Translations under genes and position numbers: made by a program
The notes under the pieces: generated by a model
Databases searched by the model: none
What the model saw: only the letters and a program-made list of their open reading frames with translations
Told to the model about the DNA's origin: nothing
NCBI RefSeq assembly: GCF_002575655.3
Contig: NC_053038.3
Location: 141,996,885-142,060,884, forward strand
DNA length: 64,000 nt
Direction of reading: 5' to 3'
From: Aegilops tauschii subsp. strangulata
Taxonomy: Eukaryota; Streptophyta; Magnoliopsida; Poales; Poaceae
Shown: piece after piece, positions 1 through 12,071 of the stretch
Layout of the letters: each line of letters starts with the position of its first letter
Position numbering within the stretch: position 1 is the stretch's first letter

Positions 1-989
1 CATCGTGGAACATGTGGGAGCCAACATGGGTATCCAGATCCCGCTGTTGGTTATTGACCGGAGAGGCGTCTCGGTCATGTCTGCATGTCTCCCGAACCCG
101 TAGGGTCTACACACTTAAGGTCCGGTGACGCTAGGGTTGTAGAGATATATGTATGCGGAAACCCGAAAGTTGTTCGGAGTCCCGGATGAGATCCCGGACG
201 TCACGAGAGGTTCCGGAATGGTCCCGAGGTGAAGAATTATATATAGGAAGTCCAGTTTCGGCCATCGGGAAAGTTTCGGGGGTTACCGGTATTGTACCGG
301 GACCACCGGAAGGGTCCCGGGGGTCCACCGGGTGGGGCCACCTATCCCGGAGGGCCCCGTGGGCTGAAAGTGGAAGGGAACCAGCCCTTAGTGGGCTGGG
401 GCGCCCCCCTTGGGCCTCCCCCCATGCGCCTTGGGTTGGGAACCCTAGGGGGGAGCTTCCCCCTTGCCTTGGGGGGCAAGGCACCCCTTCCCCCCCCCCC
501 ACTTGGCCGCCGCCCCCTTGGAGATCTGATCTCCCAAGGGCTGGCGCCCCCCCAGGGGTCCTATAAATAGTGGGGGGGAGGGAGGGCAGCAAAGAACAGC
601 CTTGGGCGCCTCCCTCCTCCCCTGCAACACCTCTCTCTCTCTCGCAGAAGCTCGGCGAAGCCCTGCCGGAGACCCGCTACATCCACCACCACGCCGTCGT
701 GCTGTTGGATCTCCATCAACCTCTCCTCCCCCCTTGATGGATCAAGAAGGAGGAGACGTCGCTGCACCGTACGTGTGTTGAACGCGGAGGTGCTGTCCGT
801 TCGGCACTCGGTCATCGGTGATTTGGATCACGGCGAGTACGACTCCGTCATCCACGTTCATTGGAACGCTTCCGCTCGCGATCTACAAGGGTATGTAGAT
901 GCACTCCTTTCCCCTCGTTGCTAGTATACTCCATAGATGCATCTTGGTGAGCGTAGGAATATTTTAAAATTATGCTACGATTCCCAACA
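1..989 (+). repeat. 5' LTR of the Angela-like element (partial)
   Basis: Matches 6605-7590 almost base for base and ends in TTCCCAACA, directly before the primer binding site. It contains a GC-rich, C-tract-rich stretch (about 390-560) and the TATA-like sequence CTATAAATAG at 561-570. Short GC-rich reading frames here on both strands occur in both LTR copies and are not genes. Confidence 0.92.
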
Positions 990-990
990 G

Positions 991-1004
991 TGGCATCATG
1001 AGCC
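991..1004 (+). promoter_or_regulatory. Primer binding site, initiator tRNA-Met type
   Basis: TGGCATCATGAGCC starts one base after the LTR end. It is a diverged form of the TGGTATCAGAGC sequence, complementary to initiator tRNA-Met, that Copia elements use to prime minus-strand synthesis. Confidence 0.75.
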
Positions 1005-2286
1005 AGGTCTATGCGTAGTTACTATGCACGAGTAGAACACAAAGAAGTTGTGGGCGTTGAGTTTGCCAATTCTTCTTGCCGCTACTAGTCCTTTCTTGTT
1101 TCGGCGGCATTGTAGGATGAAGCGGCCCGGACCGACCTTACACGTACACTTACGTGAGACAGGTTCCACCGACTGACATGCACTAGATGCATAAGGTGGC
1201 TAGCGGGTGTCTGTCTCTCCTACTTTAGTCGGAACGGATTCGATGAAAAGGGTCCTTATGAAGGGTAAATAGAAATTGGCAAATCACGTTGTGGTCATAC
1301 GTAGGTAAGAAACGTTCTTGCTAGAAACCTACAAACCACGTAAAAACTTGCAACAACAATTAGAGGACGTCTAACTTGTTTTTGCAGCAAGTGCTATGTG
1401 ATGTGATATGGCCAGAAGATGTGATGAATGATATATGTGATGTATGAGATTGATCATATTCTTGTAATAGGAATCATGACTTGCATGTCGATGAGTATGA
1501 CAACCGGCAGGAGCCATAGGAGTTGTCTTTATTATTTTGCATGACCTGCGTGTCATTGAATAACGCCATGTAAATTACTTTACTTTGTTGCTAAACGCGT
1601 TAGCCATAGAAGTAGAAGTAATCGTTGGCGTGACGACTTCATGAAGACACAATGATGGAGATCATGGTGTCATGCCGGTGACAAAGATGATCATGGTGCC
1701 CCGAAGATGGAGATCAAAGGAGCATGATGATATTGGCCATATCATGTCACTATTTGATTGCATGTGATGTTTATCATGTTTTTGCATCTTATTTGCTTAG
1801 AACGACGGTAGCAAGTAGGATGATCCCTCATAATAATTTCAAGAAAGTGTTCACCCTAACTGTGCACCGTTGCGAAGGTTCGTTGTTTCGAAGCACCACG
1901 TGATGATCGGGTGTGATAGATTCTAACGTTCGAATACAACGGGTGTTGACGAGCCTAGCATGTACAGACATGGCCTCGGAACACACGCAATACACTTAGG
2001 TTGACTTGACGAGCCTAGCATGTACAGACATGGCCTCGGAACACGGAGGACCGAAAGGTCGAGCATGAGTCGTATAGAAGATACGATCAACATGGAGATG
2101 TTCACCGATCTTGACTAGTCCGTCTCACGTGATGATCGGACACGGCCTAGTTGAACTCGGATCATGTTTCACTTAGATGACTAGAGGGATGTCTATCTGA
2201 GTGGGAGTTCATTAAATAATTTGATTAGATGAACTCAATTATCATGAACTTAGTCTAAAATCTTTACACTATGTATTGTAGATCAA
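1005..2286 (+). other. Untranslated leader of the Angela-like element
   Basis: No coding potential. It contains an imperfect direct repeat of about 56 bp (about 1951-1984 and 2008-2041 share GACGAGCCTAGCATGTACAG). This is the usual long leader between primer binding site and gag, with packaging signals expected but not identifiable by eye. Confidence 0.7.
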
Positions 2287-3110
2287 ATGGCCAACGTTGT
2301 CCTCAATTTCAACGCGTTCCTAGAGAAAACCAAGCTGAAAGATGATGGCAGCAATTATACGGACTGGGTCCGGAACCTGAGGCTCATCCTCATAGTAGCC
2401 AAGCAAGATTATGTCTTAGAAGCACCGCTAGGTGATGCACCAATCCCACAGAACCAAGACGTTATGAACGCTTGGCAATCACGTGCTGATGATTACTCCC
2501 TCGTTCAGTGCGGCATGCTTTACAGCTTTGAACCGGGTCTCCAAAAGCATTTTGAGAAACATGGAGCATATGAGATGTTCGAGGAGCTGAAACTGGTTTT
2601 TCAAGCTCATGCCCGGGTCGAGAGATATGATGTCTCCTACAAGTTCTTCAGCTGTAAAATGGAGGAGAACAGTTCTGTTAGTGAGCACATACTCAGAATG
2701 TCTGGGTTGCACAACCGCTTGTCTCAGCTGGGAGTTAATCTCCCGGATGACGCGGTCATTGACAGAATCCTCCAGTCGCTTCCACCAAGCTACAAGAGCT
2801 TTGTGATGAACTACAATATGCAGGGGATGGAAAAGACCATTCCTGAAGTATATTCAATGCTGAAATCAGCGGAAGGGGAGATCAGAAAAGAACATCAAGT
2901 GTTGATGGTGAATAAAACCACTAAGTTCAAGAAGGGCAAGGGTAATAAGAACTTCAAAAAGGACGGCAAGGGAGTTGCCGCGCCCGGTAAATCAGTTACT
3001 GGAAGAAGTCAAAGAATGGACCCAAGCCCGGGACTGAGTGCTTTTATTGCAAGGGAAGTGGTCACTGGAAGCGGAACTGCCCCAAATATTTAGCGGACAA
3101 GAAGAAGGCC
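2287..3110 (+). pseudogene. Copia gag (capsid/nucleocapsid), frameshifted
   Basis: The ATG at 2287 opens a Copia-type Gag of the UBN2 class. It begins MANVVLNFNAFLEKTKL and carries the typical FEELKLVFQ and LRMSGLHNRL segments, followed by a lysine-rich stretch. The CCHC zinc knuckle (C-X2-C-X4-H-X4-C, around CFYCKGSGHWKRNC) lies at about 3036-3078 in another frame, so a one-base deletion lies near 3000. As a result the continuous frame ends early at 3093. Gag would form the virus-like particle and bind element RNA. This copy cannot make a complete one. Confidence 0.9.
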
Positions 3111-4590
3111 GGCAACACCCAAGGTATATGTGATATACAAGTAATTGATGTGTACCTTACCAGTACTCGTAGTAGCTCCTGGGTATTTGATACCGGTGCG
3201 GTTGCTCATATTTGTAACTCAAAGCAGGAACTACGGAATAAACGGAGACTGGCAAAGGACGAGGTGACGATGCGCGTCGGGAATGGTTCCAAGGTCGATG
3301 TGATCGCCGTCGGCACGCTACCTCTGCATCTACCCACGGGATTAGTTTTAAACCTCAATAATGGTTATTTAGTGCCAGCTTTGAGCATGAACATTGTGGC
3401 TGGATCTCGTTTAATTCGAGATGGCTACTCATTTAAATCCGAGAATAATGGTTGTTCTATTTATTTGAGAGATATGTTTTATGGTCATGCCCCGCTGGTC
3501 AATGGTTTATTTTTGATGAATCTCGAATGTGATGTTACACATGTTCATAGTGTGAATACCAAAAGATGTAAAGTTGATAACGATAGTCCCACATACTTGT
3601 GGCACTGCCGCCTTGGTCACATTGGTGTCAAGCGCATGAAGAAGCTCCATGCAGATGGACTTTTGGAGTCTCTTGATTACGAATCATTTGACACGTGCGA
3701 ACCATGCCTCATGGGTAAGATGACCAAGACTCCGTCTCCGGAACAATGGAGCGAGCAACCAACTTATTGGAAATCATACATACCGATGTGTGTGGTCCAA
3801 TGAGTGTTGAGGCTCGCGGAGGATATCGTTATGTTCTCACTCTCACTGATGATTTAAGTAGATATGGATATGTCTACCTAATGAAACACAAGTCTGAAAC
3901 CTTTGAAAAGTTCAAGGAATTTCAGAGTGAAGTTGAGAATCAACGTGACAGGAAAATAAAATTCCTACGATCAGATCGTGGTGGAGAATATTTAAGTCAT
4001 GAGTTTGGTGCACACTTAAGGAAATGTGGAATAGTTTCACAACTCACGCCGCCTGGAACACCTCAGAGAAATGGTGTGTCCGAACGTCGTAATCGCACTC
4101 TATTGGACATGGTGCGATCTATGATGTCTCTTACCGATTTACCGCTCTCATTTTGGGGTTATGCTTTAGAGACTGCTGCATTCACTTTAAATAGGGCTTC
4201 GTCGAAATCCGTTGAGACGACACCGTATGAATTATGGTTTGGGAAGAAACCTAAGCTGTCGTTTCTAAAAGTTTGGGGATGCGATGCTTATGTCAAGAAA
4301 CTTCAACCTGAAAAGCTCGAACCCAAGTCGGAAAAATGCATCTTCATAGGATACCCTAAGGAAACTATTGGGTATACCTTCTACCTCAGATCCGAAGGCA
4401 AGATCTTTGTTGCCAAGAACGGGTCCTTTCTGGAGAAGGAGTTTCTCTCGAAAGAATTGAGTGGGAGGAAAGTGGAACTTGATGAGGTGATAGTCACCCC
4501 TTCCGAACCGGAAAGTAGCGCAGCGCGGGAAAATGTTCCTGTGATGCCTACACTGACTGGGGAGGAAGTTAATGATGATGATCATGAAGC
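3111..4590 (+). pseudogene. Copia pol, protease and integrase part
   Basis: Protease active site DTGA is at about 3190 (VFDTGAVAHICN). The integrase HHCC finger follows (HCRLGHIGVKRMKK, then CEPCLMGK) at 3600-3715. A one-base deletion near 3733 moves the integrase core to a new frame starting about 3746. The core shows the acidic residues in HTDVCGP, SDRGGEY and NGVSERRNRTLLD, expected for the D, D and E of the DDE site. Upstream coding is continuous with the zinc-knuckle frame of gag. This would be a single Gag-Pol polyprotein in an intact copy. Confidence 0.9.
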
Positions 4591-5932
4591 TTCAGATCAA
4601 GTTACTGAACTTCGTAGGTCCACAAGGACACGTTCCGCACCAGAGTGGTATGGCAACCCTGTCCTAGAAATCATGTTGTTAGACAACGGTGAACCTTCGA
4701 ACTATGAAGAAGCGATGGCGGGCCCGGATTCCGACAAATGGCTAGAAGCCATGAAATCCGAGATAGAATCCATGTATGAAAACAAAGTATGGACTTTGAC
4801 TGACTTGCCCAATGAGCGGCGAGCCATAGAAAACAAATGGATCTTTAAGAAGAAGACGGACGCGGATGGTAATGTGACCATCTACAAAGCTCGACTTGTC
4901 GCTAAGGGTTATCGACAAGTTCAAGGGGTTGACTACGATGAGACTTTCTCACCCGTAGCGAAGCTGAAGTCCGTCCGAATCATGTTAGCAATTGCCGCAT
5001 ACTATGATTATTAGATATGGCAGATGGACGTCAAAACAGCATTCCTTAACGGCTTCCTTAAGGAAGAGTTGTATATGATGCAGCCGGAAGGTTTTGTCGA
5101 TCCTAAGAATGCTAACAAAGTGTGCAAGCTCCAGCGCTCAATCTATGGGCTGGTGCAAGCATCTCGGAGTTGGAACATTCGCTTTGATGAGATGATCAAA
5201 GCGTTTGGGTTTACACAGACTTATGGAGAAGCCTGTGTTTACAAGAAAGTGAGTGGGAGCTCTGTAGCATTTCTCATATTATATGTGGATGACATACTAT
5301 TGATGGGAAATGATATAGAATTCTCGGAAAGTATAAAGGCCTATTTGAATAAGTGTTTTTCAATGAAGGACCTTGGAGAAGCTGCTTATATATTAGGCAT
5401 CAAGATCTATAGAGATAGATCAAGACGCCTCATTGGTCTTTCACAGAGTACATACCTTGACAAGATATTGAAGAAGTTCAGTATGGATCAGTCCAAGAAG
5501 GGGTTCTTGCCTGTATTGAAAGGTGTGCAATTGAGCACGGCTCAATGCCCGACCACGGCAGAAGATATAGAAGAGATGAGTGTCATCCCCTATGCCTCGG
5601 CCATAGGGTCTATTATGTATGCCATGCTGTGTACCAGACCTGATGTAAACCTTGCCGTAAGTTTGGTAGGAAGGTACCAAAGTAATCCCGGCAAGGAACA
5701 CTGGACAACGGTCAAGAATATCCTGAAGTACCTGAAGAGGACTAAGGATATGTTTCTCGTTTATGGAGGTGACGAAGAGCTCGTCGTAAAGGGTTACGTC
5801 GACGCTAGCTTCGACACAGATCTGGATGACTCGAAGTCACAGACCGGATACGTTCATATTTTGAATGGAGGAGCAGTAAGCTGGTGCAGTTGCAAGCAAA
5901 GCGTCATGGCGGGATCTACGTGTGAAGCGGAA
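4591..5932 (+). pseudogene. Copia pol, reverse transcriptase and truncated RNase H
   Basis: The RT begins around WLEAMKSEIESMYENKVW (4740) with the Copia motifs WIFKKK and ARLVAKGY. A TAG at 5012-5014 interrupts the same frame just before QMDVKTAFLNG. The catalytic YVDD is at about 5284. RNase H starts around GYVDASFDTDLDDSKSQTGY but stops at the motif CEAE (about 5927), where the sequence passes without a gap into LTR sequence. The C-terminal part of RNase H and the polypurine tract are missing. Confidence 0.9.
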
Positions 5933-7590
5933 TTGTCTATTGTTCATGCTATAATTGTATTGTCCGGAAATCATAATACATGTGTGAATACATAGACCAC
6001 AACGTGTCCCTAGTAAGCCTCTAGTTGACTAGCTCGTTGATCAACAGATAGTCATGGTTTCCTGACTATGGACATTGGATGTCATTGATAACGGGATCAC
6101 ATCATTAGGAGAATGATGTGATGGACAAGACCCAATCCTAAGCATAGCATAAAAGATCGTGTAGTTTCGTTTGCTAGAGCTTTTCCAATGTCAAGTATCT
6201 TTTCCTTAGACCATGAGATCGTGCAACTCCCGGATACCGTAGGAGTGCTTTGGGTGTGCCAAACGTCACAACGTAACTGGGTGACTATAAAGGTGCATTA
6301 CGGGTATCTCCGAAAGTGTCTGTTGGGTTGGCACGGATCGAGACTGGGATTTGTCACTCCGTGTGACGGAGAGGTATCTCTGGGCCCACTCGGTAATGCA
6401 TCATCATAATGAGCTCAATGTGACTAAGGCGTTAGTCACGGGATCATGCATTGCGGTACGAGTAAAGAGACTTGCCGGTAACGAGATTGAACAAGGTATT
6501 GGGATACCGACGATCGAATCTCGGGCAAGTAACATACCGATTGACAAAGGGAATTGCATACGGATTGATTGAATCCTCGACACCGTGGTTCATCCGATGA
6601 GATCATCGTGGAACATGTGGGAGCCAACATGGGTATCCAGATCCCGCTGTTGGTTATTGACCGGAGAGGCGTCTCGGTCATGTCTGCATGTCTCCCGAAC
6701 CCGTAGGGTCTACACACTTAAGGTCCGATGACGCTAGGGTTGTAGAGATATATGTATGCGGAAACCCGAAAGTTGTTCGGAGTCCCGGATGAGATCCCGG
6801 ACGTCACGAGAGGTTCCGGAATGGTCCGGAGGTGAAGAATTATATATAGGAAGTCAAGTTTCGGCCACCGGGAAAGTTTCGGGGGTTACCGGTATTGTAC
6901 CGGGACCACCGGAAGGGTCCCGGGGGTCCACCGGGTGGGGCCACCTATCCCGGAGGGCCCCGTGGGCTGAAAGTGGAAGGGAACCAGCCCTTAGTGGGCT
7001 GGGGCGCCCCCCTTGGGCCTCCCCCCATGCGCCTAGGGTTGGGAACCCTAGGGGGGGAGCTTCCCCCTTGCCTTGGGGGGCAAGGCACCCCTTCCCCCCC
7101 ACTTGGCCGCCGCCCCCCTTGGAGATCTGATCTCCCAAGGGCTGGCGCCCCCCCAGGGGTCCTATAAATAGTGGGGGGGAGGGAGGGCAGCAAAGAACAG
7201 CCTTGGGCGCCTCCCTCCTCCCCTGCAACACCTCTCTCTCTCTCGCAGAAGCTCGGCGAAGCCCTGCCGGAGACCCGCTACATCCACCACCACACCGTCG
7301 TGCTGTTGGATCTCCATCAACCTCTCCTCCCCCCTTGCTGGATCAAGAAGGAGGAGACGTCGCTGCACCGTACGTGTGTTGAACGCGGAGGTGCCGTCCG
7401 TTCGGCACTCGGTCATCGGTGATTTGGATCACGGCGAGTACGACTCCGTCATCCACGTTCATTGGAACGCTTCCGCTCGCGATCTACAAGGGTATGTAGA
7501 TGCACTCCTTTCCCCTCGTTGCTAGTATACTCCATAGATGCATCTTGGTGAGCGTAGGAAAATTTTAAAATTATGCTACGATTCCCAACA
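5931..7590 (+). repeat. 3' LTR of the Angela-like element, 5' edge deleted
   Basis: From about 5931 the sequence reads as LTR interior and continues to TTCCCAACA at 7590. The right end matches the 5' LTR. No TGTTGG start is found: the left edge is fused to RNase H codons, and I estimate roughly 100 bp of LTR are missing on the basis of remembered Angela LTRs. CTATAAATAG recurs at 7161-7170. Confidence 0.85.
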
Positions 7591-7836
7591 ATTATGATTA
7601 CCTCTACGGACTAAACCCTCCGGTTTATATAGACACCGGAGGGGACTAGGGTTGTACAAAGTCGGTTACAGAGAAAGGAATCTTCATATCCGAACGCCAA
7701 GCTTGCCATCAACGCAAAGGAGAGTCCTATCTGGACACGGGAGAGAGTCTTCTGTCTCGTATCTTCACGGCCCATCAGTCCGGCCCAAGTTACATAGGCC
7801 GGATGCCCGAGGACCCGTTAATCCAGGACTCCCTCA
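7591..7836 (-). repeat. Minus-strand Gypsy LTR fragment interrupted by the Angela-like element
   Basis: Read on the minus strand, this is the start of a Gypsy LTR beginning TGAGGGAGTCCTGGATTA (plus position 7836 leftwards), with a TATA-like TCTATATAAACC (about 7625) and the typical GGAGGGTTTAGTCC region. It is cut at 7590 by the Copia LTR end, so the remaining LTR should lie left of the window. Similar LTRs occur in the WHAM/Sabrina-like Gypsy groups as I remember them. The exact family is not certain. Confidence 0.65.
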
Positions 7837-8100
7837 GTAGCCCCTAAACCAGGCTTCAATGACGATGTGTCCGGCGCGCAGATTGTCTTCGACATTGCAA
7901 GGCGGGTTCCTCCTCCGAATACTCCAAAGCAGCTCTCGAACATAGAGAACATGTCCGGCTCTGTAAAACAAACACCACACATATCCGCAGAGAGTATAAT
8001 ATTTTCACGAGTACAATCTACTGACAGGCCCATCTGCGCTGGCTTACAACGCCGCGGCTGGCTCATCTGTCTGCACCCGCGGCCGACTCGGCCGTGATTG
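7837..8100 (-). repeat. 3' untranslated part of the same minus-strand Gypsy
   Basis: Immediately next to the LTR start the minus strand reads GTTTAGGGGCTAC, a polypurine-tract-like sequence in the right place. The following 250 bases look like non-coding Gypsy 3' region. The right boundary is not sharp, and around 8100 the sequence changes to another element. Confidence 0.5.
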
Positions 8101-8804
8101 ATTTCAGCTTCACCGTGGTGATCATCAACTCCGCGGTGGATAATTTCTGGCCTAACATATCAGGTGAAATCCATCCAGTATATTTTTATATTACATATTG
8201 CTTTCTTTAAAAGAGCAATTACTCTGGCTTGCAAGTTCTCTAATGCAGGACAAGTTGTCTACTGCAAAAGTGACTGTTATGTCACTGAGTTTGTTGAATG
8301 ACTCATACCGGGAGTATATAACAAGCATTGTGAGGATCATCAACTCGTTTCAAGGTTCTAGTTTACATAAATTCCAGCGTTCCGTTGCTCAACTGACCGG
8401 TTCACATCACGGACAAGTATGGAGAATCTCAAGCCACCTCCTCGAGTCGTCTTAAGACTTGGGGGCTACAATGACATGAATCAGCCAATTCATGACCCTG
8501 GGTCATTGGAGGGAAAATAACCGGGTCCCGGAGGCTGCTGCCATATTGATAAAAAATTAAAGGCCGTCAGAAAATTTTCGTCTTAAAATGAAGAATTCCA
8601 GTTTAAAATTCGGCTTAAGGGAAATCTGTTTCTCACAAAGCTTTGAAGCTCTCAACATCCGATTTAAAATTCCGGTTCAAAAAGAATCCATCTCTTGGAA
8701 GTTCGAGTTCTTAGGAAAAATTGAAGGTTGCCAAAGAGACCTTGTTGCCATGATGCGCGGTTCAAACATGGGCATCCTGCCTTATAGGCTTATCATATTA
8801 TTGA

Positions 8805-9290
8805 TCACTTGGGGGCTTCCTGCTCAATGAGCATAGCTGTGACTACCCTCTGGATCCGGCTTGCACGCCTTGTTACAAATTACATGGGGGCTTCCTGCTC
8901 AATGAGCATAGTTGTGACTACCCTCTTGATCCGGCTTGCACGCCTTGTTACAAATTACATGGGGGCTTCCTGCTCACTGAGCATAGCTATGACTACCCTC
9001 TTGATCCGGCTTGTACAACTTGATTGCAAAATGGGGGCTTCCAGCTTACTGAGAATAGCTATGACTACCCTCTTGATCCGGCTTGTACAACTTGATTGCA
9101 AATTACTTGGGGGTTTCCTGCTCATTGAGCATAGATATGACTACCCTCTTGATCCGTCTTGCATGCCTTGATTGCAAATTATTTGGGGGCTTCCTGCTCA
9201 TTGAGCATAGCTATGACTACCCTATTGGTCTGGCTTATCCGCCCGGATTGAAAAATTACTTGGGGGCTTCTTGTTTAATGAAAAAGAGCT
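8805..9290 (+). repeat. Tandem repeat, about 75-bp unit, seven copies
   Basis: Units start with TGGGGGCTTCCTGCTCA followed by GAGCATAG and a GACTACCCTCTTGATCCGG core. The GGGGG positions are 8811, 8886, 8961, 9033, 9109, 9185 and 9262, giving periods of 72-77 bp. It matches in style and place the 65-bp repeat at 23501-23695 of the complete Gypsy. Small frames through it are repeat translations, not genes. Confidence 0.9.
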
Positions 9291-9689
9291 TTGTTTGTCC
9301 CTTGTAATAGGCTTGGACGCCAGGTGTATTCACCAAAAATCCGGGTTATCCTGTCTTTGTATGCTTGCCACTCCGACCAGGTAATCCTGGAATGACTCAC
9401 TGTACTCTTGACAGTCAATCTTATAAAGACCATGAACTTGCCAAAGTTAAAACGTCGATTGGTCATGTGAGGCTCGGCTTACAGGTTTGAATTAAGGATT
9501 AACTTAGTGTCTATGCGGCCCTTGAATAGCACTTGATATTGAGACTTGGCAGCCTATGGAGGCCTTGATTTTTCTGATTTGTTATTGTGTTGAACACTTT
9601 TTGAGGTTCATCTTTTGTACAATATTGATATATGGTTTGAAATTGATTCAGGCCACGTCGCCTTGATCCTTATGATTCATATTTGAATC

Positions 9690-10560
9690 TATCTGGAGTT
9701 TTGATAACCCAGCCTGGCTTTGGACGTTAAGTCGCCAGTGTGCTTTGATTGTGCACTTAGAGCGCTGCGCTCTAAGTCTTTGGGTTGTTACCCTTGCTGC
9801 ATCTAGCGTTGTAAGCCGACAGTATGAACTGATTTCACAGGCCATGTAGCCTTGATTATATGACTCATCATTGAGCATCTTTGGGTTTGATAACCCGCCC
9901 TGATAGCAGACTTTAAGTCACCAGGATATTTTTCCTTGAGCAATCAAAATGATGATATTTCATGACTCTGGGTTGATACTGGCTCCGGATTATAATTATT
10001 AAGGCTTCACCATGGTATTAATCTACAGGTATGTCTTTTAATAATGGTATGAATATGTTGGGTTTGGTAAACCGCCCTGGCTTTGGACGTTAAGTCGCCA
10101 ATATATTTTGGATTGCGCCATTAGAATTATGCGCTTATAAATCTTTGGGATTGTCACCCTCACTGGATACGGCAATATAAGCCGGCAGTATAAGTCAATT
10201 TTACAGGTATGTTTCCTGATTATATAAGTATGCGAGGTTTGATAACCAGCCCTGGCTTTGGACATTAAGCCACCAATATATTTTGGATTGCGCCATTGGA
10301 ATCATGCGCTTATAAATCATTGGATTGTTATCCTCACTGGATGTGGCGATGTAAGCCGGCAATTTGAGCCAATTTTCCAGGTATGTTTTTAAATTGTTGA
10401 ATGAATATGCGAGGTTTGATAACCCGCCCTGGCTTTAAGTCACCAGTATGTTTAGGCTTGAATGGCCTTAATCCTAGTCTTTTCTATAAATTGCATAAGA
10501 CTATATTATGTTTGGGTTGTTACCCGCCCTGGCTTTTGACATTAAGTTGCCAGGGCATAT
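9690..10560 (+). repeat. Tandem repeat, about 175-185-bp unit, five to six diverged copies
   Basis: Each unit contains TTTGATAACCCGCCCTGGC then GGACGTTAAGTCGCCAG and a GGATTGTTACCCTCACTGG-like segment. Unit starts lie near 9701, 9886, 10062, 10237 and 10413, with a shortened one near 10513. The array is in the Gypsy 3' non-coding region. Confidence 0.8.
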
Positions 10561-10979
10561 GTTGTTTAAACTCTGTGTAGGATTTGCAGAGCTATGACTT
10601 ACGTAAATGATTAAGTTCAAGCCCATCATCAAAGATTGAAATTGGTGTTTCAAAAGGGTTATCAATTATTGATTTTCACAAAGGCTATAAGCCGCCGGGT
10701 TATAAAAATCCCGGATTACAATGGATGCGCATTAAGTCGTGATCGGCCAAGAGCCATTGAGTATTTAAACTCTGGATTTACTCATCAACAGACAAGATCT
10801 TGTGATTGTTTTCATGCTAGAGCAATGGCTATTTTTTTCATCCAAAAATACCAGCTCACAGCAGAAAGCATGGTCTGATATTGACATGCAAGAATTTCAG
10901 TAATATTATCTGGACAATGGATATGATTTTATTTACAATGTAAGGAATAGTCCTGAGTCGCTGCAAGCTTACGACCCGG

Positions 10980-11650
10980 CACTTGGGGCTACATTATTCA
11001 AATCATGATTATACCAAATATGGAAGTCCCATGTCGCTGCAAGCATGCACCATGACACTTGGGGGCTAATGCAAGGTCATTTTTTACTTGCCTTATTGAA
11101 GACCCGACTCATCACATCGTAATGAGCCGGCCCTTGGGGGCTACTAAATGCTCCTGTCAAAAATTCAGAGTACACATGCCTTAATCCATTATATTGAAGG
11201 GTCCATTGCTCAGTTGGTAGAGCACAAGGCTCTTAACCTTGTGGTCGTGGGTTCAAGCCCTACGATGGAGGCTACGTCATATGATGTTACTTTCAATGAA
11301 GTATATATAAAATCCAGCTCAGTATTGTCTTGCTGAGCCGGCCCTTTGGGGCTACACATTACTGTTCAAGTCTACATGATCATATTTACAAAGTCCCTGC
11401 TCATTATTGCATAATGACCCGGCGCTTGGGGGCTACACTGGTTGAAGTTTTTATGAGCATAAGGCAATTACAAGTCCCAGGTCGCTGCAAGTATGACAAC
11501 CCGGCACTTGGGGGCTACATATGTGGAATATTCAGCTTTGACTAGTGACTGAGATGAACAACCTGGATTTCTTCAAGGTTGCAACACTTATATTGAAGCA
11601 AGTCTTAAGCTGTTACTACGCTCCCTTCTTAAGACTTGGGGGCTACAAGT
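10980..11650 (+). repeat. Dispersed polypurine-like CTTGGGGGCTAC motifs
   Basis: CACTTGGGG(G)CTAC or a close variant recurs near 10980, 11058, 11135, 11343, 11426, 11506 and 11634, usually after CCGGC or ACCCGGC. The motif resembles the true polypurine tract before the LTR (12061-12070). The region holds no gene except the tRNA-like sequence at 11201. Confidence 0.75.
11201..11271 (+). tRNA. tRNA-Lys(CUU)-like sequence inside a Gypsy element
   Basis: The cloverleaf can be folded by eye. The D arm is GCTC/GAGC (11208-11223), the anticodon stem CAAGG/CCTTG is perfect with loop CTCTTAA and anticodon CTT, and the T arm is GTGGG-TTCAAGC-CCTAC (11247-11263). Acceptor halves GTCCATT and GATGGAG pair at six of seven positions. 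Positions 8-9 between acceptor and D arm are missing, so it is probably a degenerate copy. Box A and box B promoter sequences are largely kept. No CCA tail or T-stretch stands out. High tRNA-Lys copy number linked to transposons has, as I recall, been noted in Triticeae surveys. Confidence 0.7.
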
Positions 11651-12056
11651 GATATGCATATAAGGGAGGTACGCTTTCAAGCTTGATGTTAGCAACAATT
11701 ATGATCCGGTGCCATCAATATTTACAAACCGACAGTTTTGGCAATGATAAACCGGCAAGTTCTACATCTTCAAGCCGGCTGAAAATCAGATGAGTATTTC
11801 AAGACCAATATTCTTGTTAAGCATTGGGAGCTGAATCAAATGAATTATTCTTCACAATATTTGTCTGTGAGAAACCAATGTCTGAAAATTGATTATAAAG
11901 CTGACCTATTGACCTGGATTTTCTAAGAAGAAGGAAGTGACAAGGACTTAAGGATGATCGGTGCCGGCTTACAGAATTTTTAACCCGGAGCACAACCTGT
12001 CAAATTTGTTCTTGTGTTTAGGTTGCAGGATTAGTTTAACATGGATAAATCCAAAT

Positions 12057-12071
12057 TAAACTGGGGGCTAA
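12057..12071 (+). promoter_or_regulatory. Polypurine tract of the truncated Gypsy
   Basis: AAACTGGGGGCTAA directly precedes the LTR start TGTCGGGGATATACC, the position of the plus-strand primer. Confidence 0.8.

Larger units (their letters stand above)
1..7590 (+). mobile_element. Angela-like Copia LTR retrotransposon, 5' end off-window, inactive
   Basis: Two near-identical LTR segments (1-989 and 6605-7590) flank a gag-protease-integrase-RT-RNase H coding region in Copia order. The LTR text resembles the Angela/WIS/BARE group of Triticeae as I remember it. Coding capacity is lost through two single-base frameshifts (near 3000 and 3733), a TAG at 5012 and a deletion removing the end of RNase H, the polypurine tract and the first part of the 3' LTR. 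By hand count the shared LTR part differs at about nine or ten substitutions in 985 bp (about 1%), which suggests insertion well under a million years ago at commonly used grass rates. It sits inside a minus-strand Gypsy LTR that resumes at 7591. Confidence 0.93.

Noticed and set aside
131..820. Several overlapping GC-rich open frames on both strands, repeated at 6756-7420
   Set aside because: They occur identically in both Copia LTRs and reflect C/G tracts with no domain. They are LTR sequence.
8805..9310. Open frames with repeating GASCSMSIA-like text
   Set aside because: They are translations of the 75-bp tandem repeat and have no start context or homology.
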